55,738 bases of DNA from Burkholderiaceae bacterium (GTDB taxonomy: Bacteria; Pseudomonadota; Gammaproteobacteria; Burkholderiales; Burkholderiaceae): the NCBI GenBank assembly GCA_947450605.1, contig CANFWB010000008.1, positions 1 through 55,738 on the forward strand, in the 5' to 3' direction. Under the pieces are notes generated by a model, which made no database searches, was not told where the DNA came from, and was given only the letters and a program-made list of their open reading frames with translations. The translations under genes and the position numbers were made by a program. Of the stretch, positions 1-8,600 are shown piece by piece. The stretch's first letter is position 1; every line of letters begins with the position of its first letter.

Positions 1-2400
1 AAGGGATGATAAGGACATACCGATTCCCGCGAGCCAGGGGTTGACCCAGCCCATCATGGCAGCCGGAATGGCCAAGAGGTTATAGACCAGCGCCCAAATC
101 AAGTTCTCTTTAATAATGCGCTGCGCCTTATCTGCCAAGAGCAATGTTCTGGCCAGAGGCGCTAATGAGCTCGCTGTCAAAATGGCATCTGCCCCTGCAG
201 TTGCGAGAGGAGCGCCTGAACCCACTGCAATCGAGACATCCGCTCTTGCTAATAATGGTGCGTCATTAATACCATCGCCAATAGCCCAAATGAAATGACC
301 TGCTTTTTGTAGGCACTCTATGTAGTCGTACTTGTCTTCCGGAGAACAGCCGCCTTGAAAAAGATCAATGCCAACCTCATGAGCCCACCAAGCAACGGTA
401 GCAGGATCATCTCCAGAAACGAGATGCACGGTGATCTTTCGAGATTTAGCAGCGGCTAATAATTTTTCCAGCCCTACTCTTGGGGTATCTAAGAAAATAA
501 AACTCGCAATGAGACCGTCGTCATCAGCCAAATGGACTTGTCCATATTGACCTTCTTGCGCAATCTGTTGAGTACCTAGCCAAGCAGCACTTCCCAGTCG
601 ATACACCCCAGAGCTAAGCCCCCTACCCAATTGATTGGTCATCGGCTCCGACAATCTGATGAGCGGAAGATTGTCAGCTTCAGCGGCACGCAACAAAGAT
701 AACGCCAAAGGATGTTTCTGCCCTGCTTCCATTGAAGCAGCAAGACCAAGTACATCTGCGCGAGAAAATTCAGTACGTGCAATGATGACTTCTTTAAGCT
801 CGGGTTGACCCATCGTCAGAGTGCCCGTTTTATCAAGCACTAAATCGGTGGCCTTAACTAAACCTTCCAGCACATGACCACGCACAATCAGCAAACCTAG
901 CTTTGTGACTGCGCCTTGAGCAGCTGCCATTGCCGTAGGAACTGCAAGAGATAAAGCACAAGGACAACTAGCAACCAATACCGAAACCAGTACTGTCCAT
1001 GCTTTACTGGAATCAACGTACATCCAAATGGCTGAGGAGACAAAAGCGCTCAACAATAAAAATCCAACAAAATATCCTGCCCACTTTTCAGCAAGACTAA
1101 CCATCAGCGGTTTGGCTTGCAATGCTTGATCCAATAATGAAGCAATACCCGCGATGCGTGTCGATTGACCAACCGCATCAATCCTCATGAGCAAGGGATT
1201 GAGGATGTTGTGTGTACCCGCATAAACACGATCGCCCACTTTCTTGTCAATCGGTTTTGATTCACCCGTAAGCAGGGATTCATCAAGAGCACTCTCATAT
1301 TCAATCAAAATACCATCGGCAGGCACCACATCGCCAGGTGATACGCGCAGAACCTCGCCCGGATTGCAATTGACTACCGGAACAATTTCCACTTGTTGTG
1401 ACAATGGATAATTTGGTACGCGCTCGCAGGTTGCAGGTAATTGCTTTGCTAAAGCTTCAGCGCCACCCTGCGCATCTTGTCGGGCGAGCAATTCTACATA
1501 TCGCGCCGCTAAAATGAAAGCAACGAACATGGTGATCGAGTCGAAGTAGCCCTGCCCAGAACCTGTCGCTAAATTCACCGTACCTGCAAAAAAAGCCAAT
1601 GCCAATGCCAACGCGATTGGCACATCCATTCCCAGCATATGCGTCTTACGAAATGAAGCAACGCTTCGCCATGCCGCCTGAAATATTGGCCCAGCTGAAT
1701 ACACCATCACAGGAACAGTCAATAACCAACTAGTCCAACCTAAAAGCAAGTCATATTCGGCAGTAATGTCACTATCACCTACATAGGATGGCCATGCATA
1801 CATCATGACTTGCATCATGCCTAGCATAGCAACGCCAAGTCTTGTCAGTAATTGGCGGCGCTCCTTTTTTGACTTCTCGATAGACAGGGACGGCTCAAAA
1901 GGCCAAGCCTCATACCCAATTCTTTCCACCTCAAAGAGTAGGCGCGCCAAGCTAGTTTGACTATGAGAAAACTCTACTTTTACTTTCTGGCTCACATAAT
2001 TGATTTGGACATCTTGCACACCGGGTATGCGACGCAAGTGTTGTTCACATAACCAGACGCAAGCTGCACAACGAATCTTCTCAAGCCGTAAAGTAGTTTC
2101 TAGATTTCCCCCGTCACCAGCAGGACGTGTGTAGCGGCCGAGTAAAGCGGGGTCATCATAGGGCGCAAGGCTTTCCGGAATGTCATTCGATGCAAGATGG
2201 GCCGCAGGTTTATCGCTTGACTGCGCGCGCCGCGCATAAAACACCTCAAGACCTTCACCATGAATTGTTTGTGCGATGGCCATACAGCCAGCGCAACAAA
2301 ATTTTCGACAGATAGAGCCCAACTCTAGTTCATAAGAGTCACCAGGAAGAATAAAACTCCCGCAGTGATAGCAGCTATTGTTAGATGGACTAGAGTTCAT
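1..2400 (-). CDS. ccoI: Copper-type P1B ATPase, CcoI/FixI class (3' end beyond window)
   Basis: Inner-membrane P1B-type ATPase, predicted to move copper during assembly of cbb3-type cytochrome oxidase. The frame is open from the ATG at 2400 through base 1: 800 codons with no stop, so only the extreme C-terminus is missing. An N-terminal Cys-rich domain (CYHC, then FCCAGC, within the first 45 residues) is typical of FixI/CcoI rather than CopA. A heavy-metal domain follows with C111-A-A-C114, then TGES (378-381), the transmembrane metal motif C479-P-C481, the phosphorylated D523-KTGT, and GDGINDAP (708-715). On the minus strand ccoS/ccoN would be expected past the left edge. A CopA-like exporter is the alternative, but the N-terminal domain argues against it. 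Confidence 0.85.
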   Translation of the reverse strand, partial: MNSSPSNNSCYHCGSFILPGDSYELELGSICRKFCCAGCMAIAQTIHGEGLEVFYARRAQSSDKPAAHLASNDIPESLAPYDDPALLGRYTRPAGDGGNLETTLRLEKIRCAACVWLCEQHLRRIPGVQDVQINYVSQKVKVEFSHSQTSLARLLFEVERIGYEAWPFEPSLSIEKSKKERRQLLTRLGVAMLGMMQVMMYAWPSYVGDSDITAEYDLLLGWTSWLLTVPVMVYSAGPIFQAAWRSVASFRKTHMLGMDVPIALALALAFFAGTVNLATGSGQGYFDSITMFVAFILAARYVELLARQDAQGGAEALAKQLPATCERVPNYPLSQQVEIVPVVNCNPGEVLRVSPGDVVPADGILIEYESALDESLLTGESKPIDKKVGDRVYAGTHNILNPLLMRIDAVGQSTRIAGIASLLDQALQAKPLMVSLAEKWAGYFVGFLLLSAFVSSAIWMYVDSSKAWTVLVSVLVASCPCALSLAVPTAMAAAQGAVTKLGLLIVRGHVLEGLVKATDLVLDKTGTLTMGQPELKEVIIARTEFSRADVLGLAASMEAGQKHPLALSLLRAAEADNLPLIRLSEPMTNQLGRGLSSGVYRLGSAAWLGTQQIAQEGQYGQVHLADDDGLIASFIFLDTPRVGLEKLLAAAKSRKITVHLVSGDDPATVAWWAHEVGIDLFQGGCSPEDKYDYIECLQKAGHFIWAIGDGINDAPLLARADVSIAVGSGAPLATAGADAILTASSLAPLARTLLLADKAQRIIKENLIWALVYNLLAIPAAMMGWVNPWLAGIGMSLSSL

Positions 2401-2406
2401 CACAAG

Positions 2407-3651
2407 TTATTGATTGCGTACTAGAGGCTTACTCACCCAACCACTGCGACGTTCATAGATCACAAACAAGACGCCCCAGATCACCACTGCAGCATAGGCC
2501 CAGACCCATGAAACTTGGGAGGAGCGGGAACCCGTAAGATCAAGGACAAAACCAAAAATGGCGGGGCCCAGTAAACCACCCCCAAAACCCATTAAAGAAT
2601 GCAGACCCATTGCCGCACCTTTAATATTTTCTTGAGCGCTCACGACCAAGCCAGCAGTCAGAGTGGCTGAATCAGCCATGATGAATATCGTATGTCCGAC
2701 TGCTAAAGCAATAATTAACCACCAAGACTGACCTGTCGATAAGGCCAGCGTCACTCCACATACTGCACTCGAGAGCATGACAAAACAAATCCATCTTTGG
2801 CGACCTATCTTTAGGGCGATTTCATTTCCGAGAATGGAGGATGGCACACCAAAGAAATTAATCACGCCCGCAAGAGTGGTGGCGGTTAATAAAAATGATT
2901 CCCCAGAAACGGCAGCGCAAAAACCAAAAAAAGCCACAATCCAACTACGAGATGCAAACAGCTCAATAGAGTGGGCGGTGTAGCCGAAAATAAAGCCAGA
3001 AGCAATTTTATCTTGCAAAACTAAACGCCATTTATCGACAGGGAAAATATCGCGCAATCGGATCTGAATCGGGCCGTGCCACTTCTCGTGAGCTAGCGCT
3101 GGAATCAACAACAGCACAATCAAGAAGGCGCTAAATGGCCCCAAAGCAATAATTCCAAAAACAAACCGCCAACCCAGCGCGTTTAATATCCAACCAGAGC
3201 ACAAATACGAAAATCCCGTACCAATTCCAAAGAAGGCGGTGTAGAAAGCAATATGCCTGGTGAGCTCGCCCGTCTTGATTCGATCGGAAAGGATCTTGAG
3301 ACCTGGCATATAGGTACCCGCTAGTCCAGCCCCATTGAGAGCCATAAATATCAAGGCAGTCCAGAAGTTATCAGCTAGGAAACCCATCCCCAGTAAGCCG
3401 CAAGTAGCCAAGATCCCACCAACAAGATAGACTTTTTTTGCATCAAGACGATCCGTTAATGCGGTTGCTAAAGGGACCATCAGCATATAGCCGAAGAAAA
3501 AAGCGCTGGCAATTAAGCCTGACTGCAAATTAGTAAGATGCCATTCATCTTGCAAGGTCGTTAACACTACGGCATAACAAGCAAAACCCAGCAGCGCGCA
3601 AGTTTGCGCCATGAGCATGAGGGGTGTGTAACCAGGGGACTTAAAACGCAT
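2407..3651 (-). CDS. MFS transporter
   Basis: A 414-residue major facilitator superfamily permease of the inner membrane, probably a secondary transporter for a small organic solute. About twelve hydrophobic segments can be read. After the second one lies the family's cytoplasmic loop (ATALTDRLDAKKVYLVG, near residues 60-80). The stop lies 6 bases upstream of the ccoI start on the same strand, but nothing else links the two. A 7-bp inverted repeat (3679-3700) separates it from the upstream oxygenase gene. The substrate cannot be told from sequence. Confidence 0.85.
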   Translation of the reverse strand: MRFKSPGYTPLMLMAQTCALLGFACYAVVLTTLQDEWHLTNLQSGLIASAFFFGYMLMVPLATALTDRLDAKKVYLVGGILATCGLLGMGFLADNFWTALIFMALNGAGLAGTYMPGLKILSDRIKTGELTRHIAFYTAFFGIGTGFSYLCSGWILNALGWRFVFGIIALGPFSAFLIVLLLIPALAHEKWHGPIQIRLRDIFPVDKWRLVLQDKIASGFIFGYTAHSIELFASRSWIVAFFGFCAAVSGESFLLTATTLAGVINFFGVPSSILGNEIALKIGRQRWICFVMLSSAVCGVTLALSTGQSWWLIIALAVGHTIFIMADSATLTAGLVVSAQENIKGAAMGLHSLMGFGGGLLGPAIFGFVLDLTGSRSSQVSWVWAYAAVVIWGVLFVIYERRSGWVSKPLVRNQ

Positions 3652-3704
3652 AGAGTCTTACTAAAAGATAAGTCATTCTACTCGCCCGTTGGTGCGAGTA
3701 AGGC

Positions 3705-4460
3705 TTACTGCTGACTGCGATTTGGTGAATCCTGAAAACCATTAGAGCGGAAGGTGAGCACTAAGGTATCTCTATAACCGTGAGGACCTATTGGCTGAAT
3801 TGGCGTGGATTCATGAATCATTCTCTCGTCATTCATGAGCAATAAAGACCAGGGCTGACTCAATGTAAACCTTAAACCTGCCGAGCCACTAGCATCAAAA
3901 ATACGAGTCTCTCCACCTTTAATACCCACTCGGTTAAGCAAAAAGACCGCGACAAAATCAACGCCATCACGATGCGCCCCCTCAGGCGTTGGTCGCCCAA
4001 TACCATCGGTTGTATCAATTCGAAACTGATGCGCCTCAACAAACCAAGTAGTCACCGGCTTAACACCATTTAGCGCGCGAGCCAATCCTAGCAAAAGCGA
4101 CTGCCAGGCAGGCTTATTCGTCAACTGCGTTTGTGAAGGCTCAAACCATCGCTCAATGCCGCCATGTAAGGCGTTGTAATCGACTGATTGCCAATGTGCT
4201 CGATGAGGAACTAGCGCAAGTGCACCATTCTTAATCTCGTAACTCGCGTGACGTCGGAAGCGGTAGCGCCCACCATCCTTCAGATATGGATCACGGGGTA
4301 AATCATCCCAAAAAACAGTTAAGGCCTGGAGGTCGGATAAAGCAACCTGAGCGATCTCTGCGACTGTTTCAGCAGAAACTACGACAAAGCCATTTTTACG
4401 CAATGACGGGATTAACTCATCAGAAAGAGTTAAGGCTGGGGGCAACATGGCAATCGTCAT
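3705..4460 (-). CDS. 2OG-Fe(II) dioxygenase family protein
   Basis: A 251-residue cytoplasmic protein of the 2-oxoglutarate/Fe(II) dioxygenase group that includes bacterial free amino-acid hydroxylases (Pfam 2OG-Fe_Oxy_2 type). The iron ligands are visible as H163-R-D165 (in AHRDGVDFV) and the distal H216 (in RMIHESTP). R230 in the following HGYRD stretch is a good candidate for 2-oxoglutarate binding. The family uses O2 and 2-oxoglutarate to hydroxylate a small substrate. The substrate here is unknown; the closest named relatives hydroxylate isoleucine or similar amino acids. It lies 14 bases downstream of a Bug receptor gene on the same strand, so the two may be co-transcribed. Confidence 0.75.
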   Translation of the reverse strand: MTIAMLPPALTLSDELIPSLRKNGFVVVSAETVAEIAQVALSDLQALTVFWDDLPRDPYLKDGGRYRFRRHASYEIKNGALALVPHRAHWQSVDYNALHGGIERWFEPSQTQLTNKPAWQSLLLGLARALNGVKPVTTWFVEAHQFRIDTTDGIGRPTPEGAHRDGVDFVAVFLLNRVGIKGGETRIFDASGSAGLRFTLSQPWSLLLMNDERMIHESTPIQPIGPHGYRDTLVLTFRSNGFQDSPNRSQQ

Positions 4461-4474
4461 AACCCTATTTTAGG

Positions 4475-5443
4475 TCAATCCAGCTGGGCGCCAGAAGCCT
4501 TCACAATCCTTACCCATTTAGCCAACTCATCCTTTAACAAGATAGCCAGTTTGGTTGGAGGCACCGGGCTCAGATCCAGGCCTTGCGCAATCAACTTCTC
4601 GCGCACATCCGACCTTGCCATCATCTTATCCATGGCTAACTGAATCTTCTTTACAACATCCGCATTAACGCCCATGGGTGCAAAAATAGCCACCCAAACC
4701 TCACCAACGCAGTCTGGATAGGTTTCAGAAATCGTAGGAATATCCGGTGCCGCACTAGAGCGCTTAGCAGAGCTAATTGCAATCGCTTGTAACTTACCCG
4801 CTTTGATGTAATTGAGTGCCGAAGGAAGACTAGCAAATGCTAAAGGAACCTGCCCACCTAAAACATCATTAATTGCTGGCGCGACGCCCTTGTAGGGAAT
4901 ATGTTGCATGTCGATTCCAGCGCTTGTATTGAGCATTGCACCTAAGAGGTGGCTAATAGTGCCATTTCCTGCAGAAGCATAAGACAACTCACCCGGCCTC
5001 TTTTTCGCAGCGGACACTACGTCAGCCAATGTCTTATAAGGGGAGCCTGGAGGCGAAACTAGGACATAGGGAGTTGCGCCAATATAGTACAGCGGCACAA
5101 AGTCATTCACTGGATCAAACCCTGGGTTCTTGTATATAGCAGGATTGATAGCTTGAGCACTATTGATTGTGAGCAATAAGGTGTAACCATCTTTGGCAGA
5201 ACGCGCTACGCTCTGTGTGCCAATATTGCCACCAGCTCCAGGCCTATTTTCAACCACGATGGAAGTACCAATAGCCTCCCCCAATGCAGGAGCGATTAAT
5301 CGAGCCACGATGTCATTTGTACCTCCCGCAGCTTGAGGCACCACCATGGCTATTGGTTTGTTAGGGTAGGCCTGGGCCACAACTGCAAACGAAATACATG
5401 CCCCTATCAATATCAATAGCAGATTACAGATTTTTTTATTCAC
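4475..5443 (-). CDS. Bug/TctC-family periplasmic solute-binding protein
   Basis: A 322-residue periplasmic receptor of the Bug (TctC) family, which binds organic acids and related small molecules. A signal peptide (about residues 1-24, ending AVVAQA) precedes the family opening PNKPIAMVVPQAAGGTNDIV. The ligand-loop pattern PGAGGNIGT and the later GNGTISHLLG and HIPYKGVAPA stretches are all typical. It starts with GTG at 5443 behind a GGGAGA ribosome-binding site. No TctA/TctB membrane genes lie nearby, so it is an orphan receptor. It is probably co-transcribed with the 2OG-Fe oxygenase just downstream. The ligand is unknown. Confidence 0.9.
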   Translation of the reverse strand: MNKKICNLLLILIGACISFAVVAQAYPNKPIAMVVPQAAGGTNDIVARLIAPALGEAIGTSIVVENRPGAGGNIGTQSVARSAKDGYTLLLTINSAQAINPAIYKNPGFDPVNDFVPLYYIGATPYVLVSPPGSPYKTLADVVSAAKKRPGELSYASAGNGTISHLLGAMLNTSAGIDMQHIPYKGVAPAINDVLGGQVPLAFASLPSALNYIKAGKLQAIAISSAKRSSAAPDIPTISETYPDCVGEVWVAIFAPMGVNADVVKKIQLAMDKMMARSDVREKLIAQGLDLSPVPPTKLAILLKDELAKWVRIVKASGAQLD

Positions 5444-5569
5444 TTTGTCTCCCGGCTTTTATAAATAAGAATATAGAGCGATAAAGGATTGTAGGTATTT
5501 TTGCATGTAAAGCCCATCAGAATTCTTCTCGTTTTTGCCATTATGCCCCGAGCCCAAGAATCAATAGCA

Positions 5570-5583
5570 GAATGAATTCATTC
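5570..5583. promoter_or_regulatory. Perfect 14-bp palindrome in a divergent promoter region
   Basis: GAATGAATTCATTC is a perfect palindrome in the 188-base gap between the divergent Bug receptor (start 5443) and SDR (start 5632). Its position, 49 bases before the SDR start, suits an operator. No regulator gene is adjacent, and AT-rich DNA can produce such palindromes by chance. Confidence 0.3.
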
Positions 5584-5631
5584 AAATATTTCGGGATAAG
5601 ATGGTGGTTTTAGCGAACCATTAGGATATTC

Positions 5632-6393
5632 ATGAACTCAAGTCTCACTAAGGTAGCCCTAGTCACAGGAGCGGGAACAGGTATTGGCAAAGCGGCGGCT
5701 AAGGCACTATTACATGGCGGCTTTCGGGTTGTTCTTACAGGCAGAAATCTAGAAAAACTGAATCTCGCGATCCAGGAGATTGGTGGAAGTCATTTGGATT
5801 GCTTGGCAGTTGCTTGTGATGTGGGTCAGCCAGAAGAAGTAAAGCGCTTATTTTCAGAAATCACACAGCATTTTGGGCGTATTGATGTGCTCTTTAATAA
5901 TGCCGGCATGGGGGCCCCAGCAATTCCCATGGAAGAGCTAAGCTACGAGCAGTGGATGAATGTCGTCAATACCAACCTTTGTGGAGCTTTCCTGTGTTCG
6001 CAAGAGGCAATCCGTATGATGAAAGCACAATCCCCACAAGGCGGCAGAATTATTAACAATGGCTCCATTTCTGCTCATGCACCAAGGCCCATGTCTGCAC
6101 CATATACAACAACGAAGCACGCTATCAGCGGCTTGACCAAAACAATTGCGCTTGATGGGCGCCCCTTCAACATTGCATGCGGCCAAATTGATATTGGCAA
6201 TGCTGCAACTGAGATGACTGAACGTATGGCGGCTGGCATCATGCAGGCCGATCAATCCATTAAGGTGGAGCCGCGCATGGATGTCAAGCATGTTGGTCAG
6301 GCGGTGCTACATATGGCTCAACTACCCTTAGAGAGCAACATTCTCTCTATGACCATCATGGCAACGAATATGCCTTTTGTTGGTCGAGGGTAA
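5632..6393 (+). CDS. SDR family oxidoreductase
   Basis: A 253-residue classical short-chain dehydrogenase/reductase, cytoplasmic and NAD(P)-dependent. The Rossmann motif G13-AGTGIG19, the structural NNAG motif near residue 90, and the catalytic Tyr158-TTT-Lys162 with an upstream Ser are all visible, and the length is normal for the family. It has its own promoter region, divergent from the Bug receptor gene, and its stop abuts the ccmI stop of the convergent ccm operon with no gap. The substrate is unknown; the family acts on alcohols, ketones, sugars and acyl groups. Confidence 0.88.
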   Translation: MNSSLTKVALVTGAGTGIGKAAAKALLHGGFRVVLTGRNLEKLNLAIQEIGGSHLDCLAVACDVGQPEEVKRLFSEITQHFGRIDVLFNNAGMGAPAIPMEELSYEQWMNVVNTNLCGAFLCSQEAIRMMKAQSPQGGRIINNGSISAHAPRPMSAPYTTTKHAISGLTKTIALDGRPFNIACGQIDIGNAATEMTERMAAGIMQADQSIKVEPRMDVKHVGQAVLHMAQLPLESNILSMTIMATNMPFVGRG

Positions 6394-7584
6394 TTAAGGT
6401 CTCACTTGATCGATCATTAAACGGGCATTTTTCGTGCCCACTTTGATCGTTTGAGGTTTAGATATTAAGTCACCAGCCTCTGGCATGGCCATCCCCGTTT
6501 TAGAGATGCGGACTTCAAGCAACACTTCTGGCAACTGAGAAATCAATGCATTGGGACTCATCGCCAAAGCATCATTTAAAACAAAGCTCATCGGGAATGC
6601 GCTTACTGCGGTTTTGAGGACTGCTACCGGCATACGCTCACCCGGCTTGCGAGCAATTACCATCAAGACGTCGCCAGGCTGAATCTTAGCCTTCAGCTCA
6701 GGCACAACATCCACTTGACCGCCCACACTCTGATTACTTATTACTGGTGCAGCAGCTGGAGCGAGCCCCCCTTTGCTACGCGCCTCGGCAATTGAAGCGG
6801 CAATCGCACGAGCCTCATCTGAATCTACAGGCAGTTGCTTGGCTAGCTTTTCCCAAGATTGCACCGCTGCTTTGTAGTTGTGCGCATTAAAATCTGCGGT
6901 GCCAGAAAGCCATAAAGCCAGCAAATTATTCGGATCTAAAGCCAGTGCCTTATTAATCAGTTGGAGCGGCTTACCAGAAAAATTACCATTGGCATTTGCT
7001 GCCAATACATCAGCATAGTCTGCCAATAATTGCGGATCAGCATCGACAAAAGATCCAGCTCGAGCATAAGCCTTCTCAGCCTCAGCATTGCGGCCCAAGA
7101 TCCGATAGGAGCGCGCCAACATCGCCCAACCCTTGAGGTTGTCCGGCTCCTTTTCCATTTTGGCCGCAAATTCAGCAACCATTTTTTCGACGGATGCCTG
7201 AGTCATTGGCTGCTCAGCATTCTTTTCCGCAATTCGAGAGGCGTCACCCAAGAAAAAGTAAAAGCCCGTTGAGAGCAATACTACGAATATACAAATTCCA
7301 ATGATGGTTCTCTTGGGAGAGCCCAGTACCGCAAGATCATCCGCCTCATCCGTATCCTGAAAAAGACGCTGACGCATTTCTGCATGGGTCTGCTCATAGC
7401 TTGTAGCATCAACTGCACCCGATAAACGATCTGCCTCTAGCTTATCCAGCTCTTCTCGATAAATCGCTGCATTCATCTGACGACGTGAAGTCGCCGACTC
7501 TTTTGCAGGGAAAAAGAATGGGCGCAGTAGCAACACCAAGACCAAGATCAATAAGAGGAGAGCGGGTATTAAAAAGCTAGTCAT
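6394..7584 (-). CDS. ccmI: Cytochrome c maturation protein CcmI
   Basis: A 396-residue inner-membrane protein that presents apocytochrome c to the haem-ligation machinery. An N-terminal membrane segment (about 3-24), a charged cytoplasmic loop, a second membrane segment (93-113) and a periplasmic TPR region (about 130-260: GWAMLARSYRILGRNAEAEKAY and ALDPNNLLALWLSG) give the standard CcmI layout, followed by a C-terminal periplasmic domain. I chose the ATG at 7584, which overlaps the ccmH stop by 8 bases. An in-frame start 30 bases further up would add residues before the membrane anchor with no support. It is the last gene of the ccm operon and its stop abuts that of the convergent SDR. Confidence 0.92.
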   Translation of the reverse strand: MTSFLIPALLLLILVLVLLLRPFFFPAKESATSRRQMNAAIYREELDKLEADRLSGAVDATSYEQTHAEMRQRLFQDTDEADDLAVLGSPKRTIIGICIFVVLLSTGFYFFLGDASRIAEKNAEQPMTQASVEKMVAEFAAKMEKEPDNLKGWAMLARSYRILGRNAEAEKAYARAGSFVDADPQLLADYADVLAANANGNFSGKPLQLINKALALDPNNLLALWLSGTADFNAHNYKAAVQSWEKLAKQLPVDSDEARAIAASIAEARSKGGLAPAAAPVISNQSVGGQVDVVPELKAKIQPGDVLMVIARKPGERMPVAVLKTAVSAFPMSFVLNDALAMSPNALISQLPEVLLEVRISKTGMAMPEAGDLISKPQTIKVGTKNARLMIDQVRP

Positions 7585-8077
7585 GTATATTTTCTGTTGG
7601 GCTGGATTTTGCATCCTTCAGTAGCGCATCAATACGGCGATTATCTTCTTCCGATAGCGCAGTGCTGGGCACGCTCTGATTTCTACGACGCAGATAGACC
7701 ATCAAACTAATAATGCCTGCGAGCAAAATCACAAAGGGGCCTATCCATAGCAACCAAGTGATGGGCTTAACGGGTGGTCGATATAGAACAAAGTCGCCAT
7801 AACGCTCAACCATGAAACTCCGAATTTGCTCATCTGTCTTACCTTCTTTAATCAGAATACGAATCTCTCGTCGTAAATCGTTCGCTAAATCTGAGCGTGA
7901 ACCTGCAAGGGATTCATTCTGACAAACTAAGCAACGCATCTCTTCTGAAATCACAATCAAGCGCTGCTCGGTCACCGGATCGTCAGCAAGCGGCACCGCA
8001 TCTTTAGCAAAAGCAGGGGCAAGAAAACCCACAGTAGCTAAAGCAAAGATAAATGATAGAAAAATTCGCTTAGCCAT
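7577..8077 (-). CDS. ccmH: Cytochrome c maturation protein CcmH
   Basis: A 166-residue membrane-anchored thiol oxidoreductase that keeps the CXXCH cysteines of apocytochrome c reduced. The signal peptide (1-24) is followed by the hallmark motif with C49 and C52 (MRCLVCQNESL) and a C-terminal membrane helix (about 106-129). This is the short CcmH form; the TPR half that is fused to it in E. coli is here the separate gene ccmI. The start at 8077 overlaps the ccmG stop by 8 bases, so translation is probably coupled. Confidence 0.95.
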   Translation of the reverse strand: MAKRIFLSFIFALATVGFLAPAFAKDAVPLADDPVTEQRLIVISEEMRCLVCQNESLAGSRSDLANDLRREIRILIKEGKTDEQIRSFMVERYGDFVLYRPPVKPITWLLWIGPFVILLAGIISLMVYLRRRNQSVPSTALSEEDNRRIDALLKDAKSSPTENIHD

Positions 8078-8600
8078 TATTTAGTTCAGTCAATAAAGGA
8101 ATAATTTTCTGATTCAGCAATTCCATTGTGATCGGACCAATGTGTTTAAACCGAATCACGCCAGCCTTATCAATCACATATGTTTCTGGCACGCCATACA
8201 CACCATAATCAATACCCACTCGACCATTGGCATCAAATGCAGATAAGAGGTAAGGATTGCCTTGGCGAGCGAGCATAGCCATCGCATCATCACGCTTGTC
8301 TTTGTAATCCAATCCAATCAGGGGTGCTACCTTTAATTTGCCTAACTCGACAAGCACGGGATGCTCTTCACGACAAGCAACGCACCAAGAGGCCCATACA
8401 TTCAGAATCCAGGGCTTCCCTTTCATGCTGTCAGGGGAAAAAGTATTTTTAGGATCAGCCAGCTGGGGTAATTCAAAAGCAGGTGCCGACTTCCCGATTA
8501 ATGGGGACGGCACTTCATGTGGATCGCGATTTAAACCTACCGCCAAAAACCCAACCAAAATGACAAATAAGAAGAGTGGGATTAAAAACTTGGCCTTCAT
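8070..8600 (-). CDS. ccmG: Thiol:disulfide interchange protein CcmG/DsbE
   Basis: A 176-residue periplasmic thioredoxin-fold protein tethered by an N-terminal membrane segment (5-22). The active site is C73-V-A-C76 in WASWCVACREEHPVL, and a cis-proline region is seen later (YGVYGVPETYVID). It passes reductant, probably from a DsbD/CcdA-type protein, to CcmH and apocytochrome c. CcmG proteins normally have a WC-x-x-C site in an acidic surrounding, as here (REEH). It overlaps ccmF by 4 bases (ATGA). Confidence 0.95.
   Translation of the reverse strand: MKAKFLIPLFLFVILVGFLAVGLNRDPHEVPSPLIGKSAPAFELPQLADPKNTFSPDSMKGKPWILNVWASWCVACREEHPVLVELGKLKVAPLIGLDYKDKRDDAMAMLARQGNPYLLSAFDANGRVGIDYGVYGVPETYVIDKAGVIRFKHIGPITMELLNQKIIPLLTELNNG

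Noticed and set aside
3679..3700. 7-bp inverted repeat (TACTCGC/GCGAGTA) after the 2OG-Fe oxygenase gene as a terminator
   Set aside because: The loop is eight bases and no T-tract follows on the minus strand, so termination is not supported.
6400..6416. TGATCGATCA palindrome at the SDR/ccmI junction as an operator
   Set aside because: It lies inside the ccmI coding end between two convergent stops, with no promoter to control.
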